Source of the DNA: Macrolepiota albuminosa
Lineage: Eukaryota; Basidiomycota; Agaricomycetes; Agaricales; Agaricaceae
Direction: 5' to 3'
NCBI GenBank assembly: GCA_027475525.1
Contig: JAMWFC010000080.1
Location: forward strand, 575,348-639,347
DNA: 64,000 nt
Positions 1 to 11,183 of the stretch are shown here, in pieces (the stretch's first letter is position 1; the number at the start of each line of letters is the position of its first letter). The notes below the pieces were generated by a model. That model saw only the letters and a program-made list of their open reading frames with translations. It ran no database searches and was not told the DNA's origin. The position numbers and the translations under genes are program-made.

Positions 1-478
1 AAAAATCAACAAAATTGGGTCAGATAGAAAGCAGCATGTATAGAAGCTATGAGGAGAAAGCATTTCAGACTGAACAACTATACTTACTATAAAGCATGGA
101 GGAGGAAATAATCTTATAGTATGAGGCTGTATAGGTTGAAATGGAGTAGAAAAGCTGGTAGAGGTAGTGGAAATTATAGATGCAGAGCAGTACTGTGAAA
201 TTTTGAATGATAGAGCAAAGGAGAGCTTTGAGAAGTTAAAAATGGAGGAGGATGCTGGCTGTTTTCAACAGGACAATAATACCAAACACAACTCAAAGAG
301 GGCTGACAAGTGGTTTGAAGACAACAACTTTGATGTCATCTAGTGGCCAGCTCAATCCTCTGATCTCAGCCCTATTGAACACAACAACTTTGATGTCATC
401 TAGTGGCCAGCTCAATCCTCTGATCTCAGCCCTATTGAACACCTCTGAGAGTATCTTAAGAAGCAGCTTAGGCAGTAT
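1..478 (+). pseudogene. Tc1/mariner transposase relic, N-terminal side
   Basis: One forward reading frame, broken by stops, gives a Tc1/mariner-type DDE transposase. Visible in order are a block containing KINKIGSD, a GGGN block, a CFQQDN motif carrying the second catalytic Asp with a following H-N-S-K, and a WPAQSSDLSPIEH block carrying the third acidic residue. The tryptophan expected before PAQ reads as a stop plus W, and other codons are stops. The window begins inside the element, so its 5' end and terminal inverted repeat are not seen. The frame resumes at 998 after an LTR insertion. Certainly non-functional. The family assignment rests on the QDN, PIEHLWEYLKKQ-like and C-terminal motifs. 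Confidence 0.85.
321..440 (+). repeat. exact 60-bp tandem duplication
   Basis: The 60 bases at 321-380 recur exactly at 381-440 within the transposase relic. The block holding the WPAQSSDLSPIEH motif is therefore duplicated in frame. It is either a local slippage event or an assembly error. Confidence 0.9.
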
Positions 479-997
479 TGTCAGAGGACTCCTCATTTCT
501 TCCTTTTTTCACTCCTTATTCCTTCACTCTCCTTTCATTCATTTCCTTATTTCTTTTATCATTCTTTTATTTTGCTGTTTCTATTCTCTCAACATTATTT
601 GTTAGTACTATTCTCAGCCTTTGAGGTGCTCTGGTTCTTTAGCTATCATTCAGACAAGTGTGGGTCCTTCAGCACCACTTTCAGACTGCTTATATAAGCC
701 AGAATTTGCCTTTCTAACTTCCAAAGTCTGGAATTTTCTGGCCTTGTTTGCACAGTTGTGTGGTTAGTCAATTTTTGAGTTTTTAAGATTTTGTTATACT
801 GTACAGTTGTTTTCCATGCTTCAGAAGCCTCAGAAGCATCCAACCTGGCATAGAGAATCCCTAGACTTGTTCTCTTTGGATCTCCCTCTGCCAGGTAAGT
901 AGTTATTATGATATTGTCAGTACATACTCTAATACACTTTGGATCTCTCTCTGCCAGCTGTGTAACTGAGCCACAGCCTTTAGAGGTTGCTCTTACA
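479..997 (+). mobile_element. solo LTR of family X with 5-bp TSD
   Basis: This 519-bp unit starts TGTCAGAGGACTCC and ends GCTCTTACA. It is flanked by AGTAT at 474-478 and at 998-1002, a perfect 5-bp target-site duplication. The same sequence recurs at 50420-50917 (nearly complete) and as pieces at 5626-5989, 30187-30396 and 35688-35752. Full-length copies with TG...CA ends and no internal region are typical solo LTRs left by LTR-LTR recombination. No internal region in this window can be tied to the family. Confidence 0.9.
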
Positions 998-1155
998 AGT
1001 ATAAAATACCTCCTCATGGTATGCATGAGTTGTAAAAGAGGATTGCAAAGGAGTGGGATGAAATACCACCAGAAATATGCCAAGGACTGATAGAAAGCAT
1101 GTTTAGAAGGATTTAAGCAGTTATTAAAGCAAATGGAGGATATACAAAGTACTAG
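998..1155 (+). pseudogene. Tc1/mariner transposase relic, C-terminal tail
   Basis: The transposase frame resumes immediately after the solo LTR and reads through EWDEIPPEICQGLIESM and a Rxx-AVIKANGGYTKY ending, closing at a TAG. This is the standard carboxyl end of Tc1-like transposases. Joined across the LTR, it completes the relic at 1-478. Confidence 0.85.
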
Positions 1156-1204
1156 ATATTAAAATTAGAGATGCTCAAAAATATAGACAATTGTAAGCTA
1201 AATC

Positions 1205-1475
1205 TATTTTTTTTTCTTGGCCAACAACACTCTTCAGAGCGTAGATATCAAAAAGTCTGGCTTCAAGAGGGCAATATTGTCATTGTGACTAGTTTCTGAA
1301 CTTTGGTTAACCTGCCTAGAAAGTATATCTGGCTTGCCCATACTCTGTTCTAGTTTATAATATAGTGAAAAGTTAAAGTTGGCCAGATATAAAAACTATT
1401 GAGCCTATTGACAGTTGAGCTTCTTGGCTATTTAAAAATACTCTAGATTCCTGTAATTAGTCCACACCTTGAACT
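1205..1475 (-). pseudogene. Ty3/gypsy RNase H relic
   Basis: Read on the reverse strand, one frame with a few stops gives VWTNYRNLEYF, then AKKLN, FLYLANFNFSLYYK and GKPDILSRQ. These match the C-terminal half of gypsy RNase H (W-T-D-H-x-N-L-x-Y-F ... GKPDALSRR). No RT or integrase remains beside it. It belongs to a different gypsy lineage from the forward relic at 3.4-5.6 kb. Confidence 0.8.
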
Positions 1476-1689
1476 TATGCCTAGCATCTTCAAGAAAATG
1501 TCACCACTTCCAGCATCTCTTTGTCATGGATCTCTGTAGTAAATTATGCTATGTAGATCTTGTTTACATAGCAGTAGTTATTTTTAATTAGTTTTATATT
1601 ATTATATCATATTTTAATATCTTTTATAGTATATGTGATGACATCTGAAAAATGATGTGATTAGTTAGTTCTGACTAAGGATAATAAGA

Positions 1690-2110
1690 ATTGTCTTTTT
1701 GATTTGTTTTTAGTAGATGTGTGTATAAAATGCTTAGAAAGTTCAAAGAAAATCACCAAAAAAAAAATCAGAAAAAATTCAAAGGCTACTATTAATACGC
1801 TGATTTCAGTTTTTTGGTGATTTATAAATGCTTAATAAAATTGGAAAAAATTCAAGAAAAATTTAATTTAGCTTACAATAATGTGTTGAGAGTCATAGAA
1901 GGCACTGAATTGTGAAAAACCAAGACCTTAACCAAACAAAGTAAAGTTGATGCTGGAATTAAGCATTGAGTTTTTTATACATACTTGAAGCCTTAACTTT
2001 ACTTTGTTTGGTTAGGGTAGATGCTTAGTTGAGGAGGTTTGGGGATGAAGCTTTCAACAAGCTATAAAATTCATGCTAAAGACACAAACTATAGCTTGTT
2101 TATATATTAT
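1690..2110. repeat. AT-rich dispersed repeat, copy 1
   Basis: A diverged AT-rich unit that recurs at 2600-2870. Both copies share a block around TTTAGTAGATNT / TTCCAGTAGATAT, TTTAGCTTACAATAAT and an ACNAAACAAAGTNAG segment. Nothing coding is recognisable; it may be a decayed LTR or MITE. Confidence 0.55.
1929..2014. repeat. 20-bp perfect inverted repeat (hairpin)
   Basis: The 20 bases at 1929-1948 are the exact reverse complement of 1995-2014, separated by 46 nt. The arms start TAACCAAACAAAG and end CTTTGTTTGGTTA. The related copy near 2745 keeps only one arm. It could fold as a strong hairpin in DNA or RNA. Confidence 0.85.
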
Positions 2111-2599
2111 TAGACAACTTATGTAAACTTGAGCCTTTTTTAGAACTGCTAATCTAAGATTTGTCAAAATATCAAAATTTTAGCTAATCTTTGTCAGCAG
2201 CTTAGCAAATAAGCTGACTTTGAAATTGTAGCTATGCATATCAGATTTTTGGCTTTTTCTATTGTTTAGCATTAATTTATATAATATATATATTCTGCAA
2301 TTATTTTTGTTTTTTTTTGTTGGTTACTCTGCTTTTACCTATGTCTTAAGCATATTTTATTAATAGTGCTAAGTCAATAAATTAATGTTTTATATATTAA
2401 ACAATATAATGTTAATATTTGAAAATAAAGTTTGAATCAAATGAAATGCGATTTGGGCTGAATTTTTTGTACTTGAAAAAAATAAGGTTGAGATTTTATT
2501 TGAGTTTTTAACTACACAGAACATAAAGTATCAATAAATTAATGATAATATTGAAATTGAATCTAAGGCTTGAGTTGAAAAACAAAAAAAAAATTAGAT

Positions 2600-2870
2600 A
2601 AAGAATTGCCTTTTTAATCTGGTTTCCAGTAGATATTGGTAGAAAATGCTTAAATAATTCCTGAAAAATCACTGAAAAATTCAATTTAGCTTACAATAAT
2701 ACTTTGACAGGTTTGTACTGAGTTGAGAAAAACTTCTGAGGCCTTAACTAAACAAAGTGAGGCTGTGTTGGGAGAGTTTTGGAGAGCAAAGCCTCTAACA
2801 AGATGCTTGTGTGCCAAAAGCATGCAGTGCAGCTTGTATTTATATTATTTCATACTTACTATTACTTAGT
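2600..2870. repeat. AT-rich dispersed repeat, copy 2
   Basis: Second, diverged copy of the unit at 1690-2110, same orientation, lacking the long hairpin. The remaining interval 1476-3420 is AT-rich with no recognisable coding sequence. Confidence 0.5.
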
Positions 2871-3419
2871 GCAGCTGCTTAATATGCATTTCATTCTGTT
2901 CTACATAGTCAATAGACCAGACTGGTCTAATTCTATGCAGTGTGAACTTTAAGCTCCCACAAATATAACCTCTATTATATTTTTTGAATCTTTTAGCTAG
3001 GATCTTTTGTCTAGTATCTGATGTCAGATGCAGAGTTTAGTGACAGAAGTTTATCAGCTTTTTGAGCTGAATAAGCAGGCAATTAATAGGCAAAGGCTTG
3101 GTAGTTTCCAGAGAGTAAATAACTTAGGCTAAAGTTTGTTGAAATTCTCTACATCTCAGAATATTGTATATTTTGAAAAGTAACCCTCTTCAATCCATCA
3201 AGTTTATTGTCAGCACTAGTGTGCATTAGAAGTAACTTTCTAAGGCTTCAAAAAAGCCTGAGAACTATCAGTAATACTTACACCAAGTACTACATCTGAA
3301 GCTTACTGTGAGGGGCTTTGGCTTAAAAAGTTTATCAATAAGAAACACTATCATTAAGTTCAATTTTGAAGACCATCAAGTCAGGTTCATATATTAAGGT
3401 TAATTCAAGATATCATTTG

Positions 3420-5625
3420 CACTAAGAGTATCTACTCTAGAAAAACTAAAGAGAACAGTGCTCAAGCAACAAGTCAACACTACAGAGCAAGCATGCAAGC
3501 CCACTACTCAGAGCAGCAAAACCACAACACTCAATAATGCTGAGAACCCTGAACAGATCTTAAGATTAAGCAGAAGACAACCATCCAAAAATAAAAATAG
3601 CAATGTATCAAGTATACAAAATATGTCAAAAGTTACAAGACAAAAATTGCCTCTATCTACAAGCTGAGATGCAACCCATTTCACTTATACTCAGCCTACA
3701 GAAGTCCAGTGCTCCTCCAGAAGGTGGAGAGCCTCTTCAAAGCTACAGGAATAAGTGATGATAGGGAGAAAAAGAAAAGAGTAACAGAATATGTGGATGC
3801 AGAGACAGACAGTGAGTAGAGAGATTTGAACAGTTTTAGTGATAGGTCAAGTTGGGAGATCTTTGTCAAAGAAGTCCAAGATTTATATCCAGAGGCAATC
3901 TCTGAGAAAATAAGTGTGGCTGTACTTGACATGATCTGCCAGAAACATGCCCAATTAGGCTAAAATGACTCTGAGATAATACATGCACTTGTTTGGGAGT
4001 TAGTTAGGGTATCATATCTTTCAGAGTGAAGAAAAGGGAATTCCAAAGGGGGGTCAGTAATTCATGAAGACTGTGTAGCTACCTTCTTGAAACAGCTTCT
4101 ACCAGAAAATAGGTCAGAAGTAGTCTATGTGGCCAGAGACTTACAAGTGTTAAGGTCTCTATACCCTAGTAAGAATGACCAAGCTAAGATAGAGGCTATA
4201 TTGGATAGTAGGTCCCGGATTGTGTGCATGACCCTTGGACAAGGCTTTAAGTTTGAAATTGACTTGGGATCCTGATATAAGGTTGTCACGCTATCAGGGA
4301 TCTTAATACTAGGAATAAAACTGCACTACCAACTTTTGAGAGAAGCAAGGCAGCCCCTAATAGTAACAAGGAGGAATTGAGAAAAGCTTCAGCCTTGAGA
4401 AGTTGACTCCAGATGAAAGAGAGGCTGCAGTGATGATAGAGGGGAGTGAGAAGGAAGGTTTCTGGATTAAGAGGTACTGTGTTAAAGAGATCCACATCTA
4501 TCTGAATTTAGACCTACTGGGAGGTACACTGAGGATTGCAAGCAGATTATTGACCAAGCATATGAAGGGGAGTATCTATGGCCAGAAGAGAGGAAGTTGC
4601 TGCACCAGTTGATGATGCAGCAGAATGAGGCCTTTGCATGGAATGACAGCCAGAAGATGAAGTTTAAAGAGGAATACTTTTGACCTGTTGTTATGCCAGT
4701 AGTACTGCACTAGCCCTGGGTGTTGAAAAACAGACCTATATCTCCTGGAAAGTACAATGACCTCTGCAAGAAGATTAAGAGGAAGTTGGAAGCAGGGGTT
4801 TATAAGAGGTCAAACTCCTCATATAGATCACAGTGGTTTGTTGTTCTGAAGAAGAATGGAAAAAGTCTAAAGATTGTGCATAGTTTAGATAGAATCTTTA
4901 AACAAGGTTACTATAGCCTAGTCTGAAGTCACCTGCTACAGAAGAACTAGCCAACAATTTTGCTGGAAGAGCTTGTAAAAAAATATGTGATTTCTGTATT
5001 GGATATGATGAAAGAACTTAGGAGCCCCTAAGTCTAAAAACTATACTATCTTTCTGACACCTTATGGAGCCCTAAGATTGGTGACATTACCAATGGGATG
5101 GACTAATTCAGTTCCCATCTTCCATAATAATGTTACTTATATCTTGCAAGATGAGATATCACATGTCACTTGGCCTCATATTGATGATGTTCCAATAAGA
5201 GGACCTGAGACTAGATATGAGTTAGAAAGAGGATGATATGAGACTATTGCAGAGAATGAAGGGATTAGGTGTTTTGTATAGGAGCACCTGAACAATGTGA
5301 TTAGAGTTGTTCAGTGCAACAAGTATGCTGGAGAAATCTTCTTAGGAACTAAGTCTGTGCTATATGCAGATGAAATCGCTGTAGTAGGACACCTGTGTTC
5401 TTATGAGGGGCACAAGCCAAAAACAAAGAGATATGCAGTGGTCATGAGTTGGGGAGACTGCCACAATGTCTCTGAAGTTAGGAAATTCCTGGGAACTTGT
5501 GGTATGTTCAGGATGTTCATCCAAGACTATGCCAAGATCTCAGAGCCTATTAATAGGTTAACTAAAAATGATGTGGCTTTTGTCTGGGAGGAAGAATAAA
5601 AGGAGGCCATGAAGGAAATGAAGAG
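3420..5625 (+). pseudogene. Ty3/gypsy gag-protease-RT relic
   Basis: Three forward frames with many stops give successive parts of a gypsy polyprotein. Around 3700-3960 there is gag-like sequence (EKKKRVTEYVDAETDSE, then a WEIFVKEVQDLYPEA block). Around 4090-4275 there is a retropepsin-like block where ILDSRSRIV stands for the family's LDSGSQIV. From 4700 the RT reads GVYKRSNSSYRSQWFVVLKK, then TPYGALRLVTLPMGWTNS, IDDVPIRGPETRYEL and KFLGTCGMFRMFI. No RNase H or integrase follows, because an LTR-X copy begins at 5626. The element is non-functional. Confidence 0.85.
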
Positions 5626-5989
5626 TGTAGGGATGACCTCTGAAGACTATGGTTCAGTCACACAGCTGGCAGAAAGAGATCCATAGTATATTAGAGTATA
5701 CTAACAATATCATAATAACTACTCACCTGGCAGAGGGCAGACTTTGGAAGTCAGAAAAGAAAACTCCAGCTTATGTAAGCAGTTTAGATGCAGTGTTGAA
5801 GAGGCCACACTTGTCTGAATGATAGCTAAAGAACCAGAGCACCTCAAAGGCTAAAAGTAGTACTAATAGATAGTATTGAAAGAATAGAAACAGTAAAGTG
5901 AAAGAATGGCAGAAGAAATAAGAAAATGAATAAAAGTAGAATGAAGGAATAAGGAATGAAAGAGGGAAGAAATGAGAAGTCCCCTGACA
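5626..5989 (-). mobile_element. solo LTR of family X, reverse, internally deleted
   Basis: The reverse strand matches LTR-X from its TGTCAGGGGACTTC start (plus 5989) to its end near plus 5626, but lacks about 150 bp in the middle. It truncates the gypsy RT relic. The flanks (AAGAG and GTTAT) are not a matching target-site duplication, so one end was probably rearranged. Confidence 0.75.
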
Positions 5990-6527
5990 GTTATACTGAA
6001 TATTTCTCAGATAGAAAATACATTTGTTGGTGCATGAAACACAACTAGGAAGTAAAATGTAGGGTTGACCTACCACATGACTGAGTAATTATCTGTCATT
6101 ACCTGCCTTAACAGTCATGTATATAAACATACTCTCATTCTACATGCAGTATTGTACACATTTGACATGGTAAGTATTTGTTATTGCCATCTTCACACAA
6201 TGTGCCCAAATCTAACTGTGACAGACTCAGATACAAAAGATACTTATATCTTTGGTGAAGATTACACTTTTGAAGATGAATATGATGATCAATTTCTAAA
6301 AGAAGTTGAACAGGTTGAGTTTGAAAGTATGTGTTGGAAAGTAGTGATATAGATTTTTACAGGCTCCTCTCTGAGCAAGGCTTCAAGGTTGTTGACAGGG
6401 CTACAGAATCAAGATAATCAAGATGGAATATTCTCTGAGCAAATGCAATATAAGCACCTTAGTTGTGCTGTTAAGTGCTCAAATAGACATAAGTTGCCAT
6501 TAAACTCATCTATACAATACACTGAAC

Positions 6528-6872
6528 ATGGATATAGAGCCATTTCCCATTCAAAGGCAGGCTAATGATAGCAACAATGAAGAACTGTTGTTCCAGTGTA
6601 AGTTTAATTCACCTTTTCATTGATACAAGCCAAGCTTACTTACTATTTTTAGTATTGACAGACAACTTCTCAAGCATCGCCATGTTGTCCCCAATGAAGA
6701 GCGCAAAAGGGAAGCCGTTCGTAGTTGCCGCCGTTGCAGAAGGGCTGAGTGCCCTGGATATAGTGATACCTTGCTCTGTGAGATGCCCTGTACTGTACCA
6801 AAATGTGGCCAGTTTCAGGGCTGTCGAGGCGTAGATCGTGGTAGACAATGTACTTTTCTACGTACTACATGA
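6528..6872 (+). CDS. small Cys-rich putative zinc-binding protein
   Basis: A two-exon model fits: 6528-6595, intron 6596-6652 (57 nt, GTGTAA...TTTTTAG), then 6653-6872, giving 95 residues. The N-terminus MDIEPFPIQRQANDSNN leads into a basic stretch. The C-terminal half has about nine Cys residues: C-x2-C with AECPG, then C-x3-C, C-x5-C and a final C, as in zinc-binding Cys-rich modules seen in Agaricomycete hypothetical proteins. An acidic ORF at 6200-6330 ending at a GTATGT could be an earlier exon, so the start is uncertain. It sits on the border between CpG-poor transposon debris and CpG-normal DNA. Function unknown; it may be a fragment of a larger gene. Confidence 0.4.
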
Positions 6873-7320
6873 TTTGCCTTAATTTTGTTCCTTTTTTCTA
6901 TTTTTTATTTTTTTCCAGGGCCTGAAATAGCCAGCAAAGTGGGAGGTAAACCAAGTGTAGTGATGGATTCACAAGCTGCCGGTTCGAACCACGTTGAGGT
7001 TGACGCCCTTCCAAAGGCAGGTACGGCATGCAGGAGGGGTGTATTTTTGACGTGTGATATTGGTGTGACTACAAGCTGTTAAGTTCGAACCATCAATATT
7101 CTGAAAACAATATTCAGATAAAATTCAGTGGTTATCTTGTCAAAACTCACGGAAAGTTTGTAATTCCTTCAAAATTTGCGACAGGGTAGAATTAGAGCAA
7201 AACCTACTCAAAACATTTAAGTTTTGTGGGTATTCTGTCGATGCCAGAATCTTACGATTTGTCTCGTTGCCTCGTGAGAAACAGGCAAGTCCTATTTGGC
7301 AGGATCCTCTACCAAAATCC

Positions 7321-7330
7321 AGTATAAATA
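7321..7330 (+). promoter_or_regulatory. possible TATA box upstream of TUDOR/AT-hook gene
   Basis: AGTATAAATA lies about 300 bp before the start codon at 7627. It would give a long 5' leader that may itself be spliced. Confidence 0.3.
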
Positions 7331-7626
7331 ACTGTCGACAATCAATCGTGGCCCCTTTCACACGCATCAACTCTCCAACTTCTAATCATACACTCGTTAT
7401 GTTGACTACTGGATGCCTCAAGCACTACAAAAGTTTTTCAATCCATTTTAGTTTCCTTCACAGGACCTTGGTGCACGTTAAAGGTGTGAGAAGCGTTAAT
7501 CTGAAATCGTACTGTAATTTGTGACGACATGCTATGTCTCAGACTATGAATAGCTACATATAACTGCTCCCATGTCATTTTGTTCCTATTTTACCACACT
7601 ACCCACGACCAACATCAACTAATACT

Positions 7627-8377
7627 ATGGCCGACAAGAATCTTCAAGAAGGCGACGAAGGTCAGTTTGAACTCGCCTTCTTTGACCACTAGCTTTTCAC
7701 GTTTGAAAAAAGTCTCCTGGAAGTGGGGTACTTCAGAGCCCACTGGAATTGTAGCCGAAATGAAGACGGAGGGGAAACTCGAGATCGAAACTAAGGGGAA
7801 ACTGGTTCACAAGAACGCCGACCCCTCTAATCCCGCTGTTCACGTCGAGCGCGCCGGAAACGACGTTGTCAAACGTGCTAGCGAACTCACTAAGCTTGGC
7901 TCGTCTGCTGAGGGGGATTCCGTAGAAGCTCATACGCAGGGCGAGCATAGTGATGTCGAGGAGGGAGAAAAACAGGAATCTACTGAGACGCCAGCGTCGA
8001 AGAAGAAAGCTCCTCGCAAGAAGTCAAATGCGGCTGCCACCATTGGCGAGAAGCGTGCAGTAGAGGAGGCAACCAACGGTGTCGAAGGAGTTGTGGAAGA
8101 ATCTACTGGCAAAAAAACGAAAAAGCCGAAGACCACTAAGGCTGGTGAAGGGGGCCAGAAGAAGGGGCCAGGGCGTCCTAGGAAAGATTCTAAGGCAAAG
8201 AAACACGCGGAAAGGGACGCGAAAGAAGCTGATGCTGCTGTATCTGGCGAAGGTACGACTGCAACGAAGAAGAGAACGCCTGGACGCCCCAAGAAATCTG
8301 ACGCCTCCGATCATCATCCCGCTGAGATTGTTGCTGATGCAGATGCCCCGGCAGCGAACACACGATCCAAAGACTGA
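7627..8377 (+). CDS. Hva1_TUDOR / AT-hook protein
   Basis: Model: exon 7627-7660, intron 7661-7712 (52 nt, GTCAGT...AAAAAAG), exon 7713-8377; 232 residues. Residues 1-73 match the Hva1_TUDOR fold (DUF2945): EGDEVSWKWG, a G-x-V turn, an HKNADPSNPAVHV strand and a VVKRASEL helix. The rest is low-complexity and basic/acidic, with two AT-hook cores, GPGRPRK near 163-169 and TPGRPKK near 200-206, plus Lys-rich patches that suggest nuclear localisation. Inference: a chromatin or DNA-binding protein that prefers AT-rich minor groove. Without the splice, the frame lacks the TUDOR N-terminus. The long ORFs on the opposite strand here are shadows of its GC-rich codons. TUDOR assignment is fairly sure; role is inferred. 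Confidence 0.85.
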
Positions 8378-8559
8378 TTGAGGCTGTATCTATTTCCAAT
8401 GATAGTTACCCGAGAGATAGTATATTCCAGATCTTATATCGATGTTTAACTGTTCCGGTACATGCAACATATTCCTTCCGGTCACGTTTAGAACTTCTTG
8501 AAATCATTCGTAATGCCGATGCTGAAGGTAGTGAAACGCATCTAGTTAGCGCAAGTTTG

Positions 8560-8987
8560 TTTATTTTTTGCCCTGAATGTATCCAGACGCAGGTCGTCTA
8601 GAGAAATTGACTTTACGCGGTCTGTAAGTTCAATGAACACCAATTTGGAAGACTGCAAGTTGCTTTGTGACCTAGCACAGAGTACTCTTACCACGAATCA
8701 TCGCATGGGCGCCCCGGTTTCCACGCCCAGCTCCTGTGACAACTCACTCCATGAATTGACCACAGGGGTATAGAAATCGACTCGGTATATTGGGATTTGA
8801 ATCAGCCTCCGTATTGTGCGTTACGTATTCAGACATCGTTCCCAATTTATAAGTGGTAATACAGTATCCAAACGCCGGCACATTGTTCAACGAATGACTC
8901 TTCGAGCGAATCGCGGAATAGAAATATTTGCTTTGTAGCCAGGTCAGCACTTCCTATGTCCGGGAGAGAGGTAATTTGAGACGCCAT
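8560..8987 (-). CDS. possible small spliced gene, unrecognised
   Basis: The reverse strand has an ATG at 8987 opening MASQITSLPDIGSADLATKQ and continuing to a stop after about 47 codons. Further down, a second stretch can be joined through plausible GT...AG sites (acceptor TTACAG near 8623) to reading ends such as KSISLDDLRLDTF. I could not fix a single consistent exon chain. It may be a decayed gene or 3' flanking sequence of the TUDOR gene. Confidence 0.2.
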
Positions 8988-9051
8988 AGCGTAGTATCTG
9001 AAGCTCTTATGGCAAACCATACCGTGACGGATATCTTGTAAGGTTTAAAAG

Positions 9052-9206
9052 GGAGACTCGTTCATTGCTAGTTAGAGCTGATTAATCGGGTAAGCATCCG
9101 TATCTATCCCAAGTCAGTCAGAGACTTAGGAGACTCGTTCATTGCTAGTTAGAGCTGATTAATCGGGTAAGCATCCGTATCTATCCCAAGTCAGTCAGAG
9201 ACTTAG
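9052..9206. repeat. exact tandem duplication, period 77 bp
   Basis: Bases 9052-9128 are repeated exactly at 9129-9205. It is one of six exact tandem duplications in the window with the same 77-bp period. No coding sequence is affected here. Probable assembly artefact. Confidence 0.9.
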
Positions 9207-9399
9207 TTATTCTCAAAGCTGGTAGGCAACCAACTAAGGATAAAGGACACTTGAGATCGACGTCATCTAGTTCATAGGTATATTTTCATCCATGTCCTGC
9301 ATCCAGTTGCTTTAGTGTCGCGAATAAGCAGCCTCCGACATGTGTAGGCTCGAAGCATAGCCAACAACGTCACCAAATTCCAGGTAGTACTTCCTATTA

Positions 9400-10020
9400 A
9401 CTGTTATGATATCTATCCTTGAGTGTAACCAGTATGTATGGTTCGATGCATCACTGGAAACCATTCATCCCTAGGATCATGAGGACCGAAGTTCTAGCTA
9501 AGCTATTCAGAATACCTATCCAGCCAAGAAGTTTCAGAGTGCCTTGTGGTTGCTCCCTGTGCAAAAGAACTCATACGAGTACTAGTTTGTCCCATTGTCA
9601 ATCTTTCCCAAGGCACTTCAGTACGACGTTTGTGGTTACGACAGATACAGTCAGGATTTTTTTTGTAGCTCGATCCACTTGACGTTTGAGGTAGAACCAA
9701 AGAATTTCAGGGGATCTCGAGTTGCTTCTAGTGTAGTATGTAGTATCGTTAACAGGAGGACTTATAACATGTAAGATGACCGAGAAGGTGAAACTGTCGT
9801 CACGCCAAGGGTCACAGTTCAAGTTCTGGCTCCGATTGAAAAGCCGATGGATGCTGCCAGTCTGCCTAATCCTCGTCTATTGCTCATCCTTCTCTTGCCA
9901 GTTCTGATACATTGAAAACAGCCTTAGCGGGAGGATAAACTTGTAGAAAGCAAATTTCTCATCGCGCCACAACCGAGACAAGTATCCCCGCCGTTTACGG
10001 TCCGGATCCCGACTAAACAT
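9400..10020 (-). pseudogene. decayed ORF, unrecognised
   Basis: Starting from an ATG at plus 10020, one reverse-strand frame runs for about 200 codons with only four stops. It opens MFSRDPDRKRRGYLSRLWRD, continues FAFYKFILPLRLFSMYQNW and ends near GWIGILNSLARTSVLM. This is longer than chance would usually give, but no splice sites clearly remove the stops. I do not recognise the protein. It ends just downstream of the DUF7330 gene, so a diverged neighbour or a lost exon set are both possible. Confidence 0.3.
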
Positions 10021-10035
10021 TAGGTAATTAATACT

Positions 10036-11183
10036 TTATAATTTTAATCTCCACCGAATTCTTCTCAACCTATCCCTGTCCTTCTCTTCCAAGAATTGGA
10101 GCCTCGCGATGCCTTGAACAACATTGACATCTACTCTATCGCCCTCCCATCCTTGCTTATCTCGAGACCATCCTCCAAGCTCGCCGACAAAGTAGCTTCG
10201 CGCAGTGGCTGTTTCACTCATGATTGTGGCATTTGCGGAGAATCCTCGAGAAAGAGATATGTGCAAATCCAAATCACCGGCAACAACTGTAATAGTTACA
10301 AGACCATGAAATGATTTGGGTATGTGGATGGCATGATAGCCATCAATTCCTGACGCACTTAGATGAAAGGCTGGTCGTGGAAGTTTGGGGGTGTACTACA
10401 GGGCATCATCATCATCAGTCGTCTATCTCTCGCTCTACCTGAATTTCCTGGACTCACGATTTTTCCGATCAGAGGAAATGTGGTACCGTTACTTCCTTTA
10501 ATTTTCAAATCAAGCGTTGTTCGTATGGGGACATTATCGTTGTTTTCTCCAGCCTCTCCAACCAGGAATATATGGACATCGATTCCTCCATTTTCGACCT
10601 CCAGCTTTAAATTTTTGCGGTATCTGTTCCCTTCGTCTCTCCCATTGATAGCGGCTTGAGACAACAATGCTGCCGGTATATGAAGATATGGATTCACCGT
10701 ATAGTTCCCCGTAATTGAGGCGCTGCTCTTGTAAAAGGAAAATGCTCGTCTTTTCGCCGTGCTTTTGCGCGATAGTGAGACGTAGTTGGTAGGTTTGAGC
10801 CTTGTGTCAGTGGAATCCGTCGCTATCGTTCGACTGCGAGGTTCTGTGGGTTCGGGGTCGGCTGTGGTGCTGATAGACGTTCCACGGACGTAGTAATATT
10901 GCAGGTTTTCTGGTAACGTGGCTGAGTCACTGCAAGGCAGGGAGGTAAGCCGTCGGCGGGGGACATTGGTTTGCTCTGATACACTTTCATGAAAGTGTAC
11001 GTCTGAACGTCTGGGTGTGTCGCTCGCATTCGACGCTCTAGGTGGCCAGGGAAAAGGCAAAGATCGTGCTGATACCATGTCGTCATTTGAAACGCTGATG
11101 TGAGTCTCAAAGGACTGTATTGGCGAAATTTCAATGGAATATTCGGGGGGTGCAGAGTTGTGTTCATCATGAGAGGTTGCCAT
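10036..11183 (-). CDS. DUF7330-family protein
   Basis: Reverse-strand model: exon 11183-10458, intron 10457-10396 (62 nt, GTGAGT...CTGTAG, with a CTGATG-type branch region), exon 10395-10036; both junctions are phase 0 and the product is 361 residues. Residues 1-150 are Ser/Pro/Thr-rich and probably disordered. From about 150 the protein is beta-strand-like: ASITGNYTVNP, a VENGGIDVHIFLV strand, LDLKIKGSNGTTFPLI, and after the junction LPRPAFHLSASGIDGYHAIHIP followed by SFHGLVTITV. The alternation of short strands and G-x-I-x-V turns is typical of the Agaricomycete DUF7330 family, whose function is unknown. No signal peptide or membrane span. The splice is supported because other acceptors leave the wrong frame. 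A weak TATA-like site is near 11400. Confidence 0.75.

Noticed and set aside
646..1083. 145-codon reverse ORF
   Set aside because: It lies antisense to a solo LTR and the transposase tail; it has no protein-family signal of its own.
6980..7095. Two GGTTCGAACC / GTTCGAACC motifs suggesting tRNA T-loops
   Set aside because: No pairing T stem, acceptor stem or D arm can be built around either motif.
7930..8317. Long reverse ORFs opposite the TUDOR/AT-hook gene
   Set aside because: They are shadows of the Lys/Ala/Gly-rich coding strand; Phe/Ser-rich, with no domain.
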